64,000 nucleotides of DNA from Microbacterium oleivorans NBRC 103075. Lineage in GTDB: Bacteria; Actinomycetota; Actinomycetes; Actinomycetales; Microbacteriaceae. The position numbers and the translations under genes are program-made. The stretch covers positions 1-64,000 of the forward strand of contig NZ_BCRG01000004.1 in NCBI RefSeq assembly GCF_001552475.1, in the 5' to 3' direction. Positions 8,608 through 16,872 of the stretch are shown piece by piece. The notes beneath the pieces were generated by a model, which searched no databases, had not been told where the DNA came from, and was given only the letters and a program-made list of their open reading frames with translations. Within the stretch, counting starts at the first letter, position 1. Each line of letters starts with the position of its first letter.

Positions 8608-9981
8608 ATGACCAAGCTTCGGCTGGCCATCGTCGGCGCAGGACCCGCCGGCATCTACGCGGCGGACATCCTCCTCAAGGCAGAGCGCAAGTTCGACGTC
8701 TCGATCGACCTGTTCGACCACCTGCCCGCGCCCTACGGGCTCGTCCGCTACGGCGTCGCCCCCGACCACCCGCGCATCAAGGGCATCATCAACGCCCTCC
8801 GCGACGTGCTCGACCGCGGCGACATCCGCATCTTCGGCAACGTCCGCTTCGGCATCGACGTCACCCTCGCCGACCTCAAGAAGCACTACAACGCGGTCAT
8901 CTTCGCGACCGGTGCGATCAAGGATGCCGACCTCGACGTCCCCGGCATCGACGCCGAGGGGTCCTACGGTGCCGCCGACTTCGTGAGCTGGTACGACGGG
9001 CACCCCGACTTCCCGCGCGAATGGCCGCTCGATGCGGCATCCGTCGCCGTTCTCGGCAACGGCAACGTCGCGCTCGACGTCGCGCGCGTCCTCGCCAAGC
9101 ACGCGGACGACCTGCTGTCGACCGAGATCCCCGCGAACGTCTACGAAGGGCTCAAGGCCTCTCCCGTCACGGACGTCCACGTCTTCGGTCGCCGCGGTCC
9201 CGCGCAGGTGAAGTTCACGCCGCTCGAGCTCCGTGAGCTCGGCGAGCTGCGCGACGTCGACATGGTCGTCTACGACGAGGACTTCGACTACGACGAGGCA
9301 TCGAAGGCTGCGATCGCGTCGAACAAGCAGGTCATGGTCATCGACCGCGTGCTGCAGTCGTGGCGCCAGCGCCCCAGCGTCAACAACGCCGGCGGCGAGG
9401 CGAGCCGCCGCCTTCACCTCCACTTCTGGGCGCGTCCCGTCGAGATCAAGAAGGATGCCGACGGCCGGGTCGCCGCGATCGTCACCGAGCGCACGCGCCC
9501 CAACAACTCCGGCGGGGTCGAGGGCACGGGCGAGCTCCGCGAGATCGCCATCGGTCAGGTCTACCGCGCAGTCGGCTACTTCGGTTCGCCGCTTCCCGAC
9601 GTTCCGTTCGACAAGCGCCACGGCGTGATCCCGAACCACGAGGGCCAGGTCGTCGAGAAGGGCTCGAACGAGCGGGTTCCCGGCGTCTACGCGACGGGCT
9701 GGATCAAGCGCGGGCCCGTCGGGCTCATCGGTCACACGAAGTCGGACGCGATGGAGACGATCCGTCACCTCATCAACGATCAGGCATCGTGGTGGACCCC
9801 GGAGGACCCGTCCGACGAGGCGATCATCTCGCTGCTCGCAGAACGCCAGGTCGCCTGGACGGACCTCGACGGATGGCACCGCCTCGACCAGCACGAGGTC
9901 GCCCTCGGCGCCCCGCACGAGCGTGAGCGCGTCAAGGTCGTCGACCGCGACGAGATGGTGCGGGTCTCGCGAGGCGAGTGA
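8608..9981 (+). CDS. fprA: ferredoxin/adrenodoxin-type NADP+ reductase
   Basis: The 457-residue flavoprotein has the length and motifs of mycobacterial FprA: an N-terminal FAD loop VGAGPAGIYAADILL, YGLVRYGVAPDHPRIK, the NADP-binding loop LGNGNVALDVARVL, GRRGPAQVKFT and a C-terminal ATGWIKRGPVGLIGHTKSDA. It passes electrons between NADPH and ferredoxin-type partners. AGAAAGGACACCC before the ATG is a good ribosome site. It follows the prenyl synthase by 62 bp and is closely followed by a hydrolase gene. Confidence 0.9.
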   Translation: MTKLRLAIVGAGPAGIYAADILLKAERKFDVSIDLFDHLPAPYGLVRYGVAPDHPRIKGIINALRDVLDRGDIRIFGNVRFGIDVTLADLKKHYNAVIFATGAIKDADLDVPGIDAEGSYGAADFVSWYDGHPDFPREWPLDAASVAVLGNGNVALDVARVLAKHADDLLSTEIPANVYEGLKASPVTDVHVFGRRGPAQVKFTPLELRELGELRDVDMVVYDEDFDYDEASKAAIASNKQVMVIDRVLQSWRQRPSVNNAGGEASRRLHLHFWARPVEIKKDADGRVAAIVTERTRPNNSGGVEGTGELREIAIGQVYRAVGYFGSPLPDVPFDKRHGVIPNHEGQVVEKGSNERVPGVYATGWIKRGPVGLIGHTKSDAMETIRHLINDQASWWTPEDPSDEAIISLLAERQVAWTDLDGWHRLDQHEVALGAPHERERVKVVDRDEMVRVSRGE

Positions 9982-9988
9982 GGTCACG

Positions 9989-10990
9989 ATGAGCGCCGGG
10001 TGGGAACCGGACGTCCTGGGACGTCCCTTCGAACAGCTCACTCTGCCTCTCGGTCGCGACAACGAAGGCGACGTCGTCGCGACGCTGGTGCGACTCGAAC
10101 CGCCGAAGCTGGCGGGCCTGACCGGGCCGCTCCGCGACGTCGACGTCCTCTACCTCCACGGCTGGTCCGACTACTTCTTCCAGGTCGAACTCGCGCGGTT
10201 CTGGGCGTCGCTGGGCGCTCGGTTCCACGCTCTCGATCTCCGCAAGTACGGCCGGAGTCTCGGCCCCGGTCAGACGCCCGGCTTCGTGACGACGTTCGAC
10301 ACCTACGACGACGACATCGCCGCGGCGCTCGAGGCGATGGGACATGCTCTCGACCGGAAGCCGTCTCACCGCCGCCTCGTGATGATGGCCCACTCCACCG
10401 GAGGTCTCACTGCGACGCTCTGGGCTTCTCGGCACCAGGATCGGCTGGCGGCGCTCGTCCTCAACAGTCCGTGGCTCGAGCTGCAGCTGGGCACGCTCGG
10501 CCGGCAGGCGCTCTCACCGCTCGTGCAGATGCGAGCACGCGTCGATCCGATGGGCGCGCATCCGGTCGTCGACCTCGGCTTCTACACGCGGGCGCAGACC
10601 GAGGTCGGCGCCCTGCCTGTGCGCGGTTATCGGCGCGAATGGCGGCCCGAGCGCGGTTTTCCGACCCATCCCGCATGGCTCGCGGCGGTGGTCGATGCGC
10701 ACCGTCGCGTATCCGCAGGAGTGGATGTCGGGTGCCCGACCCTCGTGCTGCTGTCGACGAAGTCGACCAACCCGTTCGCGTGGAACGCGGAGATGACGGG
10801 CAGCGATTCCGTCCTCGTCGTGGACGACATCGCTCGGGCTGCGGTCCGCATCGGTCGCGACGTCACGATCGCGCGCATCGATGGCGGCATCCATGACCTG
10901 TTCCTCTCGCGGCCGGCGCCGCGGGAGCACGCCTATCGCACGCTCGAGCGATGGCTCACGCAGGGCGCGGTCGGGCGCTCGCGCGGGTAG
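9989..10990 (+). CDS. alpha/beta hydrolase, monoacylglycerol-lipase-like
   Basis: The 333-residue protein has the S33/Hydrolase_4 pattern: VDVLYLHGWSDYFFQ around the oxyanion hole, LRKYGRS, MMAHSTGGLTATLWA with the nucleophilic Ser, a long cap region, and the late segments CPTLVLLSTKSTN and DGGIHDLFLSRP that would supply the remaining catalytic residues. Such enzymes act on lipid esters. The start is only 7 bp after the fprA stop, so they are probably co-transcribed, though no functional link to FprA is evident. Confidence 0.8.
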   Translation: MSAGWEPDVLGRPFEQLTLPLGRDNEGDVVATLVRLEPPKLAGLTGPLRDVDVLYLHGWSDYFFQVELARFWASLGARFHALDLRKYGRSLGPGQTPGFVTTFDTYDDDIAAALEAMGHALDRKPSHRRLVMMAHSTGGLTATLWASRHQDRLAALVLNSPWLELQLGTLGRQALSPLVQMRARVDPMGAHPVVDLGFYTRAQTEVGALPVRGYRREWRPERGFPTHPAWLAAVVDAHRRVSAGVDVGCPTLVLLSTKSTNPFAWNAEMTGSDSVLVVDDIARAAVRIGRDVTIARIDGGIHDLFLSRPAPREHAYRTLERWLTQGAVGRSRG

Positions 10991-10999
10991 GCGGGCGGC

Positions 11000-11599
11000 T
11001 CAGCTCGGCGGCCGCAGCAGGGCGCCGAGCGTCTGCAGCGTGGACTCGAGTCCTACCTCGGGGTCGAGGAGCCATTGGATCTGCAGACCGTCGGATGCGG
11101 CGATGAGAAGAGCGGCCAGATGCTCTGCGGGGACGTCGTCTCTCACGGTGCCCTCGCGCTGTTGAGCGCGCAGGCTCTCGGTGATCGACCGGCGGAGCCC
11201 GTCGAATCGGCCCGTGAAGAACTCGCGTCCGACGCCGTGCTCGGTTTCGAGGGAGGCAGCGAGAAGCGTCGAGTAGAGGGTCACGAGACCGGGGATCTCG
11301 ACGTTGCGCTTGGCCGCGTGGATCATCGTGTCGATGCCGGGCCGGAGGTCGGGCGGATTCTCGTGGGTTTGCTCGGCGTGGGCGTAGACGGCGATGAGGA
11401 GCTGTTCGCGGGAGTCGAAGTAGTGCAGCAGCGCGGCGTGCGAGACCCCGATCGACTCGGCGATCTTCCGGAGCGAGGTGCCGGCAGCGCCGCGCTCGCG
11501 GAACACCTCGATGGCACGATCGAGGATCTCCTGCCGGCGGGCGACGCCCTTCGGTCGCGATCCGCGGCGACCGATCACCGCGTCGTCGTCTGTGCCCAT
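11000..11599 (-). CDS. TetR-family transcriptional regulator
   Basis: The 199-residue regulator has a classical N-terminal TetR helix-turn-helix: RRQEILDRAIEVFRERGAAG then SLRKIAESIGVSHAALLHYF. A variable helical ligand domain follows. It is divergent from a sugar isomerase/dehydrogenase operon, and the gap carries a 7-bp-arm palindrome that is the likely operator. The ATG at MGTDDDAVIG is preferred because the longer frame would run across that operator. The ligand may be a sugar derivative handled by the neighbouring operon, which is inference. Confidence 0.88.
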   Translation of the reverse strand: MGTDDDAVIGRRGSRPKGVARRQEILDRAIEVFRERGAAGTSLRKIAESIGVSHAALLHYFDSREQLLIAVYAHAEQTHENPPDLRPGIDTMIHAAKRNVEIPGLVTLYSTLLAASLETEHGVGREFFTGRFDGLRRSITESLRAQQREGTVRDDVPAEHLAALLIAASDGLQIQWLLDPEVGLESTLQTLGALLRPPS

Positions 11600-11626
11600 G
11601 GGGACAGAGTAGGGCGCGAAAAGTAA

Positions 11627-11644
11627 AACCTCCACCTGGAGGTT
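11627..11644. promoter_or_regulatory. palindromic operator for the divergent TetR regulator
   Basis: AACCTCC and GGAGGTT form perfect 7-bp arms around a 4-bp spacer, flanked by A/T-rich bases. The site sits in the 110-bp gap between the TetR gene and the isomerase gene, close to both starts. Position and symmetry are typical of a TetR-family operator controlling both directions. Confidence 0.7.
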
Positions 11645-11709
11645 AAATCTGATATCGTCGTGGCCACGCCGCCCCGCGGCATCCGACAACGACGTACGAA
11701 GGATGGCCC

Positions 11710-12534
11710 ATGGCTCTGCCACTCGCCTCAGTCCAGCTCTACACACTCGCGAAAGAGTTCAGCGAGGACATGTCCGGATCGCTCGACAAACTGGCCGCAC
11801 TCGGCCTGAAGAACGTCGAGGCGTTCGACTTCGTCCGACGCCCCGACGAGATCCGCGCGGCTCTCGACGCCAGCGGCCTCGCCTCGCCGACGGGACACGC
11901 GCCGCTGCTGTCCGACGAGCTGTGGACGCCGGACGGTTCGATCCCCACCCCCGCCCCCGAGGTCGTCTTCGAGGCCGCCGCGAAGATCGGGATGACGACG
12001 GTCATCGACCCGTTCGTCCCCGCCGAGCGCTGGTTCACCGAAGACGGCGTCGCCGACATCGCCGAGCGTCTCAACCGTCTCGTCGAGACGGCTGCCGGCT
12101 TCGGCATGACCGTCGGTTACCACAACCACGCGCAGGAGTTCGTGAAGTCTTTCGACGGCCAGAGCGCGTACGAGCGCTTCCTGCAGTTGACCGACGACCG
12201 CGTCGAGATCGAGCTCGACCTCTTCTGGGCACAGACCGGTGGGCAGGACGTCCCCGCTCTGGTCGAGAGCCTCGGCGACCGTCTCGTCGCCGTTCACGTC
12301 AAGGACGGTGTCGTGCCGACCGCGAACCCGTGGGCGCCCGGCTCGGAGAGCTTCGGCTCCGACTCGCTCGACCAGCGTCGTGCCGGCACCGGCTCGGTGC
12401 CGCTCGCGGAGTCGCTGAAGGCGGGCCCCGGCATCCGCTTCGCCGTCATCGAGTACGACAAGGCTCCCGGCGACGTGTTCGAGGACATCGCCGCCTCCTA
12501 CGCCTTCCTGCGTGAAGGCGGGTTCGTCGCATGA
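11710..12534 (+). CDS. sugar phosphate isomerase/epimerase-like TIM-barrel protein
   Basis: The 274-residue protein is an AP-endonuclease-2-fold TIM barrel. Metal-ligand segments typical of xylose isomerase-like sugar epimerases are visible: GYHNHAQEF, IELDLFWAQTGG, AVHVKDG and FAVIEYD. It probably isomerises or epimerises a sugar or inositol derivative. The next gene, a Gfo/Idh/MocA oxidoreductase, overlaps it by 4 bp, a pairing seen in many sugar catabolic operons. A palindrome upstream suggests control by the divergent TetR protein. Confidence 0.85.
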   Translation: MALPLASVQLYTLAKEFSEDMSGSLDKLAALGLKNVEAFDFVRRPDEIRAALDASGLASPTGHAPLLSDELWTPDGSIPTPAPEVVFEAAAKIGMTTVIDPFVPAERWFTEDGVADIAERLNRLVETAAGFGMTVGYHNHAQEFVKSFDGQSAYERFLQLTDDRVEIELDLFWAQTGGQDVPALVESLGDRLVAVHVKDGVVPTANPWAPGSESFGSDSLDQRRAGTGSVPLAESLKAGPGIRFAVIEYDKAPGDVFEDIAASYAFLREGGFVA

Positions 12535-13658
12535 CCGGTCCCGTCGGAGTCGGCATCGTCGGTGCCGGTGTCATCAGCCAGACCTACCTCGAGAACCTGA
12601 CGTCATTTCCCGACGTGAAGGTCGTCGCGATCGGCGACATGATCCCCGAACGTGCGAAGGCGAAGGCCGAGGAGCACGGCGTCCCCTCGTGGGGCACGCT
12701 CGAGGATGTCCTCGGCAACCCCGACGTCGAGCTCGTCGTCAACCTCACGATCCCCGAGTCGCACATCGCGGTCTCATCGCAGGCGGTCGCCGCAGGCAAG
12801 CACGTGTGGACCGAGAAGCCGCTGGGGCTCGACCGCGAGGGTGCCCGTCAGTTGTTGCAGGATGCGGATGCCGCCGGTGTCCGCGTCGGCTCGGCTCCGG
12901 ACACGATCCTCGGCCCGGGCTTCCAGAGCGCCAAGCGTGCGATCGCGGAGGGCGTCATCGGTACGCCGCTGTTCGTGCAGACGGCGTTCCAGACGCAGGG
13001 GCCCGATCTCTGGCATCCGGAGCCGGCGTTCCTGTTCGCCCGGGGAGCCGGACCGCTGCTCGACATGGGTCCGTACTACTTCTCCGCTCTCGTGAGCCTG
13101 CTCGGCCCGATCGCGGGAGTCGCCGCACGTGGCTCACGATTCCGCACGGAGCGTCACATCCACACCGGACCCCGCGCCGGCGAGTCTTTCCCCGTCGAGG
13201 TGCCCTCTTCGGTGCAGGTCCTGTCGACCTTCGAGGGTGGTCAGCACGGCACGCACCTGCTGAGCTTCGACTCGGCGCTCGAGCGTCACGGCGTCGTGGA
13301 GATCCACGGCACCGAGGGCTCGATCGTTCTGCCCGACCCCAACCGCTTCGAGGGGCCCACGCGATACGTGAAGCCGCTGGGCGTCTTCCGCGACGGCATG
13401 AAGACCGAGCAGGAGTGGATCGACGTCGAGCAGCAGGGAACGGTCGTCGGCCGCGGCCTTGGTGTGCTCGACATGGTTCGTGCGATCGCTGCCGGCCGGC
13501 CGCACGTCGCGACGGGGGAGCTCGGCTTCCACGTGCTCGACGTGCTGCTGTCGGCGCAGGACTCGGCCGAGACCGGCCAGTACCTGGAGATCGACAGCAC
13601 GGTCGCGCCGGTTCCGCCGGTGCCCGTCGACTTCGACCCGTTCGCCAGCACCCTCTGA
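12531..13658 (+). CDS. Gfo/Idh/MocA-family oxidoreductase
   Basis: The 375-residue protein opens with a Rossmann loop, VGIVGAGVISQTYLENL, followed by the EKPLG motif in WTEKPLGLDREG that supplies the catalytic lysine of this family, and LDMGPYYFSAL in the C-terminal alpha/beta domain. It should oxidise or reduce a sugar or cyclitol with NAD(P). It overlaps the upstream isomerase-like gene by ATGA, so the two are co-translated and likely act on the same pathway. A hairpin follows the stop codon. Confidence 0.88.
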   Translation: MTGPVGVGIVGAGVISQTYLENLTSFPDVKVVAIGDMIPERAKAKAEEHGVPSWGTLEDVLGNPDVELVVNLTIPESHIAVSSQAVAAGKHVWTEKPLGLDREGARQLLQDADAAGVRVGSAPDTILGPGFQSAKRAIAEGVIGTPLFVQTAFQTQGPDLWHPEPAFLFARGAGPLLDMGPYYFSALVSLLGPIAGVAARGSRFRTERHIHTGPRAGESFPVEVPSSVQVLSTFEGGQHGTHLLSFDSALERHGVVEIHGTEGSIVLPDPNRFEGPTRYVKPLGVFRDGMKTEQEWIDVEQQGTVVGRGLGVLDMVRAIAAGRPHVATGELGFHVLDVLLSAQDSAETGQYLEIDSTVAPVPPVPVDFDPFASTL

Positions 13659-13671
13659 CGCACAGATGACG

Positions 13672-13703
13672 ACGGCCCGAATCCCTTGCGGGGTTCGGGC
13701 CGT
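13672..13703. terminator. bidirectional hairpin between convergent genes
   Basis: Arms ACGGCCCGAA and TTCGGGCCGT pair almost perfectly around a short loop in the 55-bp gap between the oxidoreductase stop and the stop of the BLUF gene on the other strand. Position and GC-rich stem fit a shared factor-independent terminator, although the T-run is weak. Confidence 0.65.
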
Positions 13704-13713
13704 TGCTCGTTAG

Positions 13714-14163
13714 TCAGCGCTGTTGCGTCGCTCGGACGCGGAACCAGAGGCTCAGCTCGCGCGCCGCACGCAGCGTGGCGGAGGGGTCGCCGTGGGCTTC
13801 GAGGTCGTCGAACGTGTCGCGGAACCCGTCGGGGGCTTGGGCGTCGGGCATGGCGATCGGCTCGTAGCCCATGGTCCACTCGGCGAAGTTGCGCTCGTCG
13901 ATGAACTCGTCGATGAGAACGCGCAGCCCGTCGTGGCGCGGGTCGCGCTCGATTTTTCCCATTGTTTCGCGGACGGCCTGCTCAGGGCCCTCGAGGATCT
14001 GAATGAAGCGGCCGTTGCGGTACAGCAGCATCCCCGTCACGTCCCGCGCGGCGTTCGACGCGCGACTCTGCTCGAGCAGACCGCGGAGAGCGTCATCGCT
14101 CATCGCCTGGGTCGCATTGCTCGAATACACGACGGAGAAGACGGTCTCGTCGGTGGATGTCAT
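13714..14163 (-). CDS. BLUF-domain blue-light sensor
   Basis: The 149-residue protein is essentially a single BLUF domain. Residues matching the FAD-binding photoactive set are visible: Tyr13 in FSVVYSSNA, Asn37 in ASNAARDVTGM, Gln55 in GRFIQILEG, and Trp96/Met98 in RNFAEWTMGY. BLUF domains bind FAD and shift a Tyr-Gln hydrogen-bond network on blue light. There is no output domain, so it is a short BLUF protein that must signal by protein contact. Its start overlaps the stop of the upstream 80-residue gene by 4 bp, so that gene is a candidate partner. Confidence 0.88.
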   Translation of the reverse strand: MTSTDETVFSVVYSSNATQAMSDDALRGLLEQSRASNAARDVTGMLLYRNGRFIQILEGPEQAVRETMGKIERDPRHDGLRVLIDEFIDERNFAEWTMGYEPIAMPDAQAPDGFRDTFDDLEAHGDPSATLRAARELSLWFRVRATQQR

Positions 14164-14402
14164 CGGTTCTCCCGAATGCTGAGGATGCCGGGCGTCGGTG
14201 CCGGAGCCGAGGAGAGCGTCCGCATCGCGGACACCAGGTCGGAGAACGTCCCGATTGCTGCGGAGCGCATGTCGAACGCGACGTAGCGTCCGTCTTTGCG
14301 CTGCTCGATGTAACCCAGGAAGTTGCCGTCGCGGCTGCCGACATGGAAGCCGTCTTCGACCCGCGCCCAGACGGTACCGGGGGAGTGGCGTTGCTCAGGC
14401 AC
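14160..14402 (-). CDS. small protein co-translated with the BLUF sensor
   Basis: The 80-residue product contains VWARVEDGFHVGSRDGNFLGYIEQRKDGRYVAFDM, a compact beta-rich stretch with several aromatic residues, then a helix SDLVSAMRTLSS. No family is recognised with certainty. The stop overlaps the BLUF start (ATGA), so the two proteins are made together. A role as BLUF partner or output is an inference from this coupling alone. Confidence 0.6.
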   Translation of the reverse strand: MPEQRHSPGTVWARVEDGFHVGSRDGNFLGYIEQRKDGRYVAFDMRSAAIGTFSDLVSAMRTLSSAPAPTPGILSIRENR

Positions 14403-14497
14403 AGGGACCTCACTTACTCGTGGTGCTGAACCGCCACGCTAAGCGAGGGCCCCGACGGTCGCGCGGGCTTGACAACCGTGCGGCGCCCCGTCCGCCG

Positions 14498-14989
14498 TCA
14501 GCGGTAGTTGATGAACTGCAGGTCGACGTCGAGGTCGGCGGCCTTCAGCATCCGCTGCACTTCCTGCAGGTCGTCGCGGGACTTGGACTGCACGCGCAAC
14601 TCGTCGCCCTGAATCTGCGACTTGACCGACTTGGGCCCCTCGTCGCGGATCAGCTTGCCGATCTTCTTCGCGTCCTCCGAAGAGATGCCTTCCTTGAGGG
14701 TTGTGACGAGGCGGAATTCTTTGCCCGACGGCTGCGGGTCCTCGGAGTCCAGGCTCTTCAGCGAGATGCCCCGCTTGATCATCTTCGACTGGAAGACGTC
14801 GAGCACGGCCTTCGCTCGCTCTTCGCTGTTCGCCTTGATGAGGATCGACTCGCCGCTCCACTCGATCGAGGCTCCGGTGCCCTTGAAGTCGTAGCGCTGC
14901 TCCACCTCTTTGCGCGCCTGGTTGAGGGCGTTGTCCGCCTCCTGCCGATCGATCTTGCTGACGATGTCGAATGAACTGTCGCTGGCCAT
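14498..14989 (-). CDS. YajQ-family nucleotide-binding protein
   Basis: The 163-residue protein begins [20 protein letters not shown] and contains [12 protein letters not shown] and [15 protein letters not shown], the conserved core of YajQ proteins. The fold has two ferredoxin-like halves. Some members bind cyclic di-GMP or act as regulators, and in this organism the ligand is not known. The ATG matches the usual family length. The gene stands alone. Confidence 0.92.
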   Translation of the reverse strand: MASDSSFDIVSKIDRQEADNALNQARKEVEQRYDFKGTGASIEWSGESILIKANSEERAKAVLDVFQSKMIKRGISLKSLDSEDPQPSGKEFRLVTTLKEGISSEDAKKIGKLIRDEGPKSVKSQIQGDELRVQSKSRDDLQEVQRMLKAADLDVDLQFINYR

Positions 14990-15053
14990 GCGTTCGAGGT
15001 TACCGCCGCGACATCGTTGCGCGCCCGTGACCCGGGGCAGATAGCGTCGGGAT

Positions 15054-15899
15054 GTGGAGCGGCGTGAGAAAGTCCTGATCGGAATCGCCGTGGGGGCTGT
15101 GGTGGGGCTCTTGGCCCTCGCCGCACCCGCTGTCATCGGGATGATCCCGACCGATGAGGTGGTGGCGGAGGCCCCGAGCCCGACCCCCTCAGCCTCGCCG
15201 GAGCAGACTGTCACCTCGCCGCCGCCGCGCCCGACTTCCGAGCCGACGCAGCCGGCCCCGGTGGAGACCACCCCGGCGCCTGAGAGCAAATGCCTGGGCG
15301 TCGCGCCCGGTGAAGACCGGGGGTCGATCGCGCCGGGAGCGGAGGGCGTCGTCGAGCGGTCCGACTCCGCCGGGCTCGCCCTGGTGTACCGCGTCGTCTC
15401 CAATGATTCGTACTGGGCGATCGTCGAACGGTTCTGCCTCGACAGTGACGACTTCAACGCCGCGAACGACTTCGACGGGCCGGGAGACATCTATGAGGGT
15501 GACTACCTCGCCATCCTCGCTGAAGGCCAACCCACCGCGATCGCGCTCAACGACGCGAAGAAGGGTGGGTACCGCACTCATCAGGACTGCGACGGCATTG
15601 CACGGATCTCCGTGTCTGAGCCGAATGCGGACGGTCGTATCCGCACCAGCATCGAGGGAACCATCGTCGACAGCGGCACGGGCGAGTACGCAGAAGGGCC
15701 CGTCGAGAAGGTCGGCGGCATCCCGACCGTCTACACGGTGCAGCCGGGTGACACCTACCGGGGCATCGGCGACCGCTTCTGCGTCGACGCGATCACCGTC
15801 CAGGCGCTGAATGACGCCGGTGGCCCGGAGCGCGTCCTGCAGCCCGGCGACCGAGTGCAGCTGCGCCCGACTGCGAAGTGGATCGACGCCAAGGGGTGA
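15054..15899 (+). CDS. membrane-anchored LysM-domain protein
   Basis: The 281-residue protein has an N-terminal membrane anchor ([25 protein letters not shown]), a Pro/Thr/Ser-rich linker to about residue 75, and two LysM-like segments. The C-terminal one is clear ([19 protein letters not shown] to QPGDRVQL), and the earlier one ([19 protein letters not shown]) is degenerate. LysM modules bind peptidoglycan, so this is probably a cell-surface protein. Paired Cys residues in both modules may form disulfides outside the cell. The start is GTG. Confidence 0.8.
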   Translation: MERREKVLIGIAVGAVVGLLALAAPAVIGMIPTDEVVAEAPSPTPSASPEQTVTSPPPRPTSEPTQPAPVETTPAPESKCLGVAPGEDRGSIAPGAEGVVERSDSAGLALVYRVVSNDSYWAIVERFCLDSDDFNAANDFDGPGDIYEGDYLAILAEGQPTAIALNDAKKGGYRTHQDCDGIARISVSEPNADGRIRTSIEGTIVDSGTGEYAEGPVEKVGGIPTVYTVQPGDTYRGIGDRFCVDAITVQALNDAGGPERVLQPGDRVQLRPTAKWIDAKG

Positions 15900-15975
15900 G
15901 CGCACCTGGTGCACCTCGCGTTCGCCGACTGGCGCCGACGGAGCCGCGGCATCCGTCGGTTCGTAGACTGGGTTG

Positions 15976-16461
15976 ATGCGGCCGCTGACAGAAGACCAGT
16001 TGCGCAGAGCGCTGGTCAACGCCACGAGGGACGAGCGGGAACGTCTCGAACTGCCCCACGACTTCCCCATCCTCGAGTGGGATCACCTCGATTTCCTCGC
16101 GTGGCGCGACCCGACCACGCGCAGTCGCGGCTACGTGGTCGCCGAGCTCGGCGGGGAGCCGACCGGCATCGTGTTGCGGGCGAGTGGTTCAGTGCAGGGT
16201 GGCTCGGCGATGTGCAACATCTGCCACTCGATGCAGCCCGGCAACCAGGTCGCGATGTTCACCGCACGAAGGACCGGGGATGCCGGTGACCGCGGCGACA
16301 GCGTCGGTACCTATGTGTGCGCCGATCTGACCTGCCACGAGAACGTCCGGATCGCCGGCCCGCTCGCACCGAGCGAGGTCCGCGCCAGCGTGGATCGTCG
16401 GATCGACGGCACGCGACACCGGCTCGAATCGTTCGTCGAACGCGTCGCATCCGCCGCCTGA
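15976..16461 (+). CDS. FBP-domain zinc-finger protein
   Basis: The 161-residue protein matches the FBP C-terminal domain family (treble-clef zinc finger of elongation-factor-like fibronectin-binding proteins). Ligand candidates are the CxxC in MCNICHSMQPG and the pair in VCADLTCHENVRIAG. The body RDPTTRSRGYVVAELGGEPTGIVLR is also typical. These proteins occur widely in actinobacteria and may contact the ribosome, but their role is not established. ATG is preferred over the TTG one codon before it. Confidence 0.8.
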   Translation: MRPLTEDQLRRALVNATRDERERLELPHDFPILEWDHLDFLAWRDPTTRSRGYVVAELGGEPTGIVLRASGSVQGGSAMCNICHSMQPGNQVAMFTARRTGDAGDRGDSVGTYVCADLTCHENVRIAGPLAPSEVRASVDRRIDGTRHRLESFVERVASAA

Positions 16462-16548
16462 CGCCTCGGTTTTCGCCACGCGCTTCGGGAGGGTAGGATG
16501 GGTGATCGCGCCTCCGGTCGACTGTACAAGCTGGGCGGGTGCGCACCT

Positions 16549-16633
16549 GGCGAGTTACCCAAGCGGCCAAAGGGATCTGACTGTAAATCAGACTGCATTG
16601 CATTCGGGGGTTCGAATCCCTCACTCGCCACCA
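16549..16633 (+). tRNA. tRNA-Tyr (anticodon GTA), CCA encoded
   Basis: The sequence folds as a class II tRNA. The acceptor arms are GGCGAGT and ACTCGCC with discriminator A, the anticodon loop ACTGTAAATC has GTA, a long variable arm follows, and the T arm reads GGGGGTTCGAATCCC. The CCA end is encoded in the DNA. The left junction of the large insertion falls at this CCA end, which leaves the tRNA intact but separates it from what looks like its native terminator at 59119. Confidence 0.97.
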
Positions 16634-16636
16634 CGG
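16628..16636 (+). repeat. left junction direct repeat CCACCACGG
   Basis: The 9-mer spans the tRNA-Tyr 3' end (including its CCA) and the first bases after it. An identical copy lies at 59104-59112. It can be read as a target-site duplication or as an attachment core. Confidence 0.65.
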
Positions 16637-16652
16637 GTTGTTCGACCTTCTC
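16635..16652 (+). repeat. left terminal inverted repeat
   Basis: GGGTTGTTCGACCTTCTC matches the complement of 59088-59105 at 17 of 18 positions. A further inverted copy of the core lies inside (TTCGGACAAC, 16663-16672), so the left end may hold more than one protein-binding site. Confidence 0.7.
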
Positions 16653-16681
16653 GCAAAATTTATTCGGACAACTAACAGAGC

Positions 16682-16715
16682 GAAGAGGATCGCGGTGAAA
16701 ACCGTGGTCCTCTTC
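16682..16715. terminator. strong hairpin inside the left end
   Basis: Arms GAAGAGGA and TCCTCTTC plus inner CGGT/ACCG pairs enclose a GAAA loop, followed by CCTCGTTCTC. It can terminate tRNA-Tyr transcription after the insertion displaced the native terminator. The second arm shares the 15-mer AAACCGTGGTCCTCT with 59072-59086 near the right end. Confidence 0.6.
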
Positions 16716-16810
16716 CTCGTTCTCGGGCTCTGAGTGCCGCTCACAGTAAGCCGCGCGCGCGTTCGTAGTGGTGATCGGCGCTTGAGACTGGAGCTCGGGC
16801 ACGGCGAATA

Positions 16811-16836
16811 GCTCTCCAGCCGTGAGGCTGGAGAGC
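16811..16836. terminator. perfect 11-bp hairpin downstream of the transposase gene
   Basis: GCTCTCCAGCC and GGCTGGAGAGC pair without mismatch around a 4-base GTGA loop, 37 bp beyond the stop of the leftward transposase gene. It fits a terminator for the leftward operon. Confidence 0.55.
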
Positions 16837-16872
16837 TGATGTTCAGGTGTTCAGTTCGCGGACGTGGTGCGG

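Noticed and set aside
12512..13669. Long Arg-rich frame overlapping the Gfo/Idh/MocA gene
   Set aside because: It is the +1 shadow of a clear oxidoreductase, and the composition (Arg/Pro/Ala-rich, no motifs) is typical of out-of-frame high-GC DNA.
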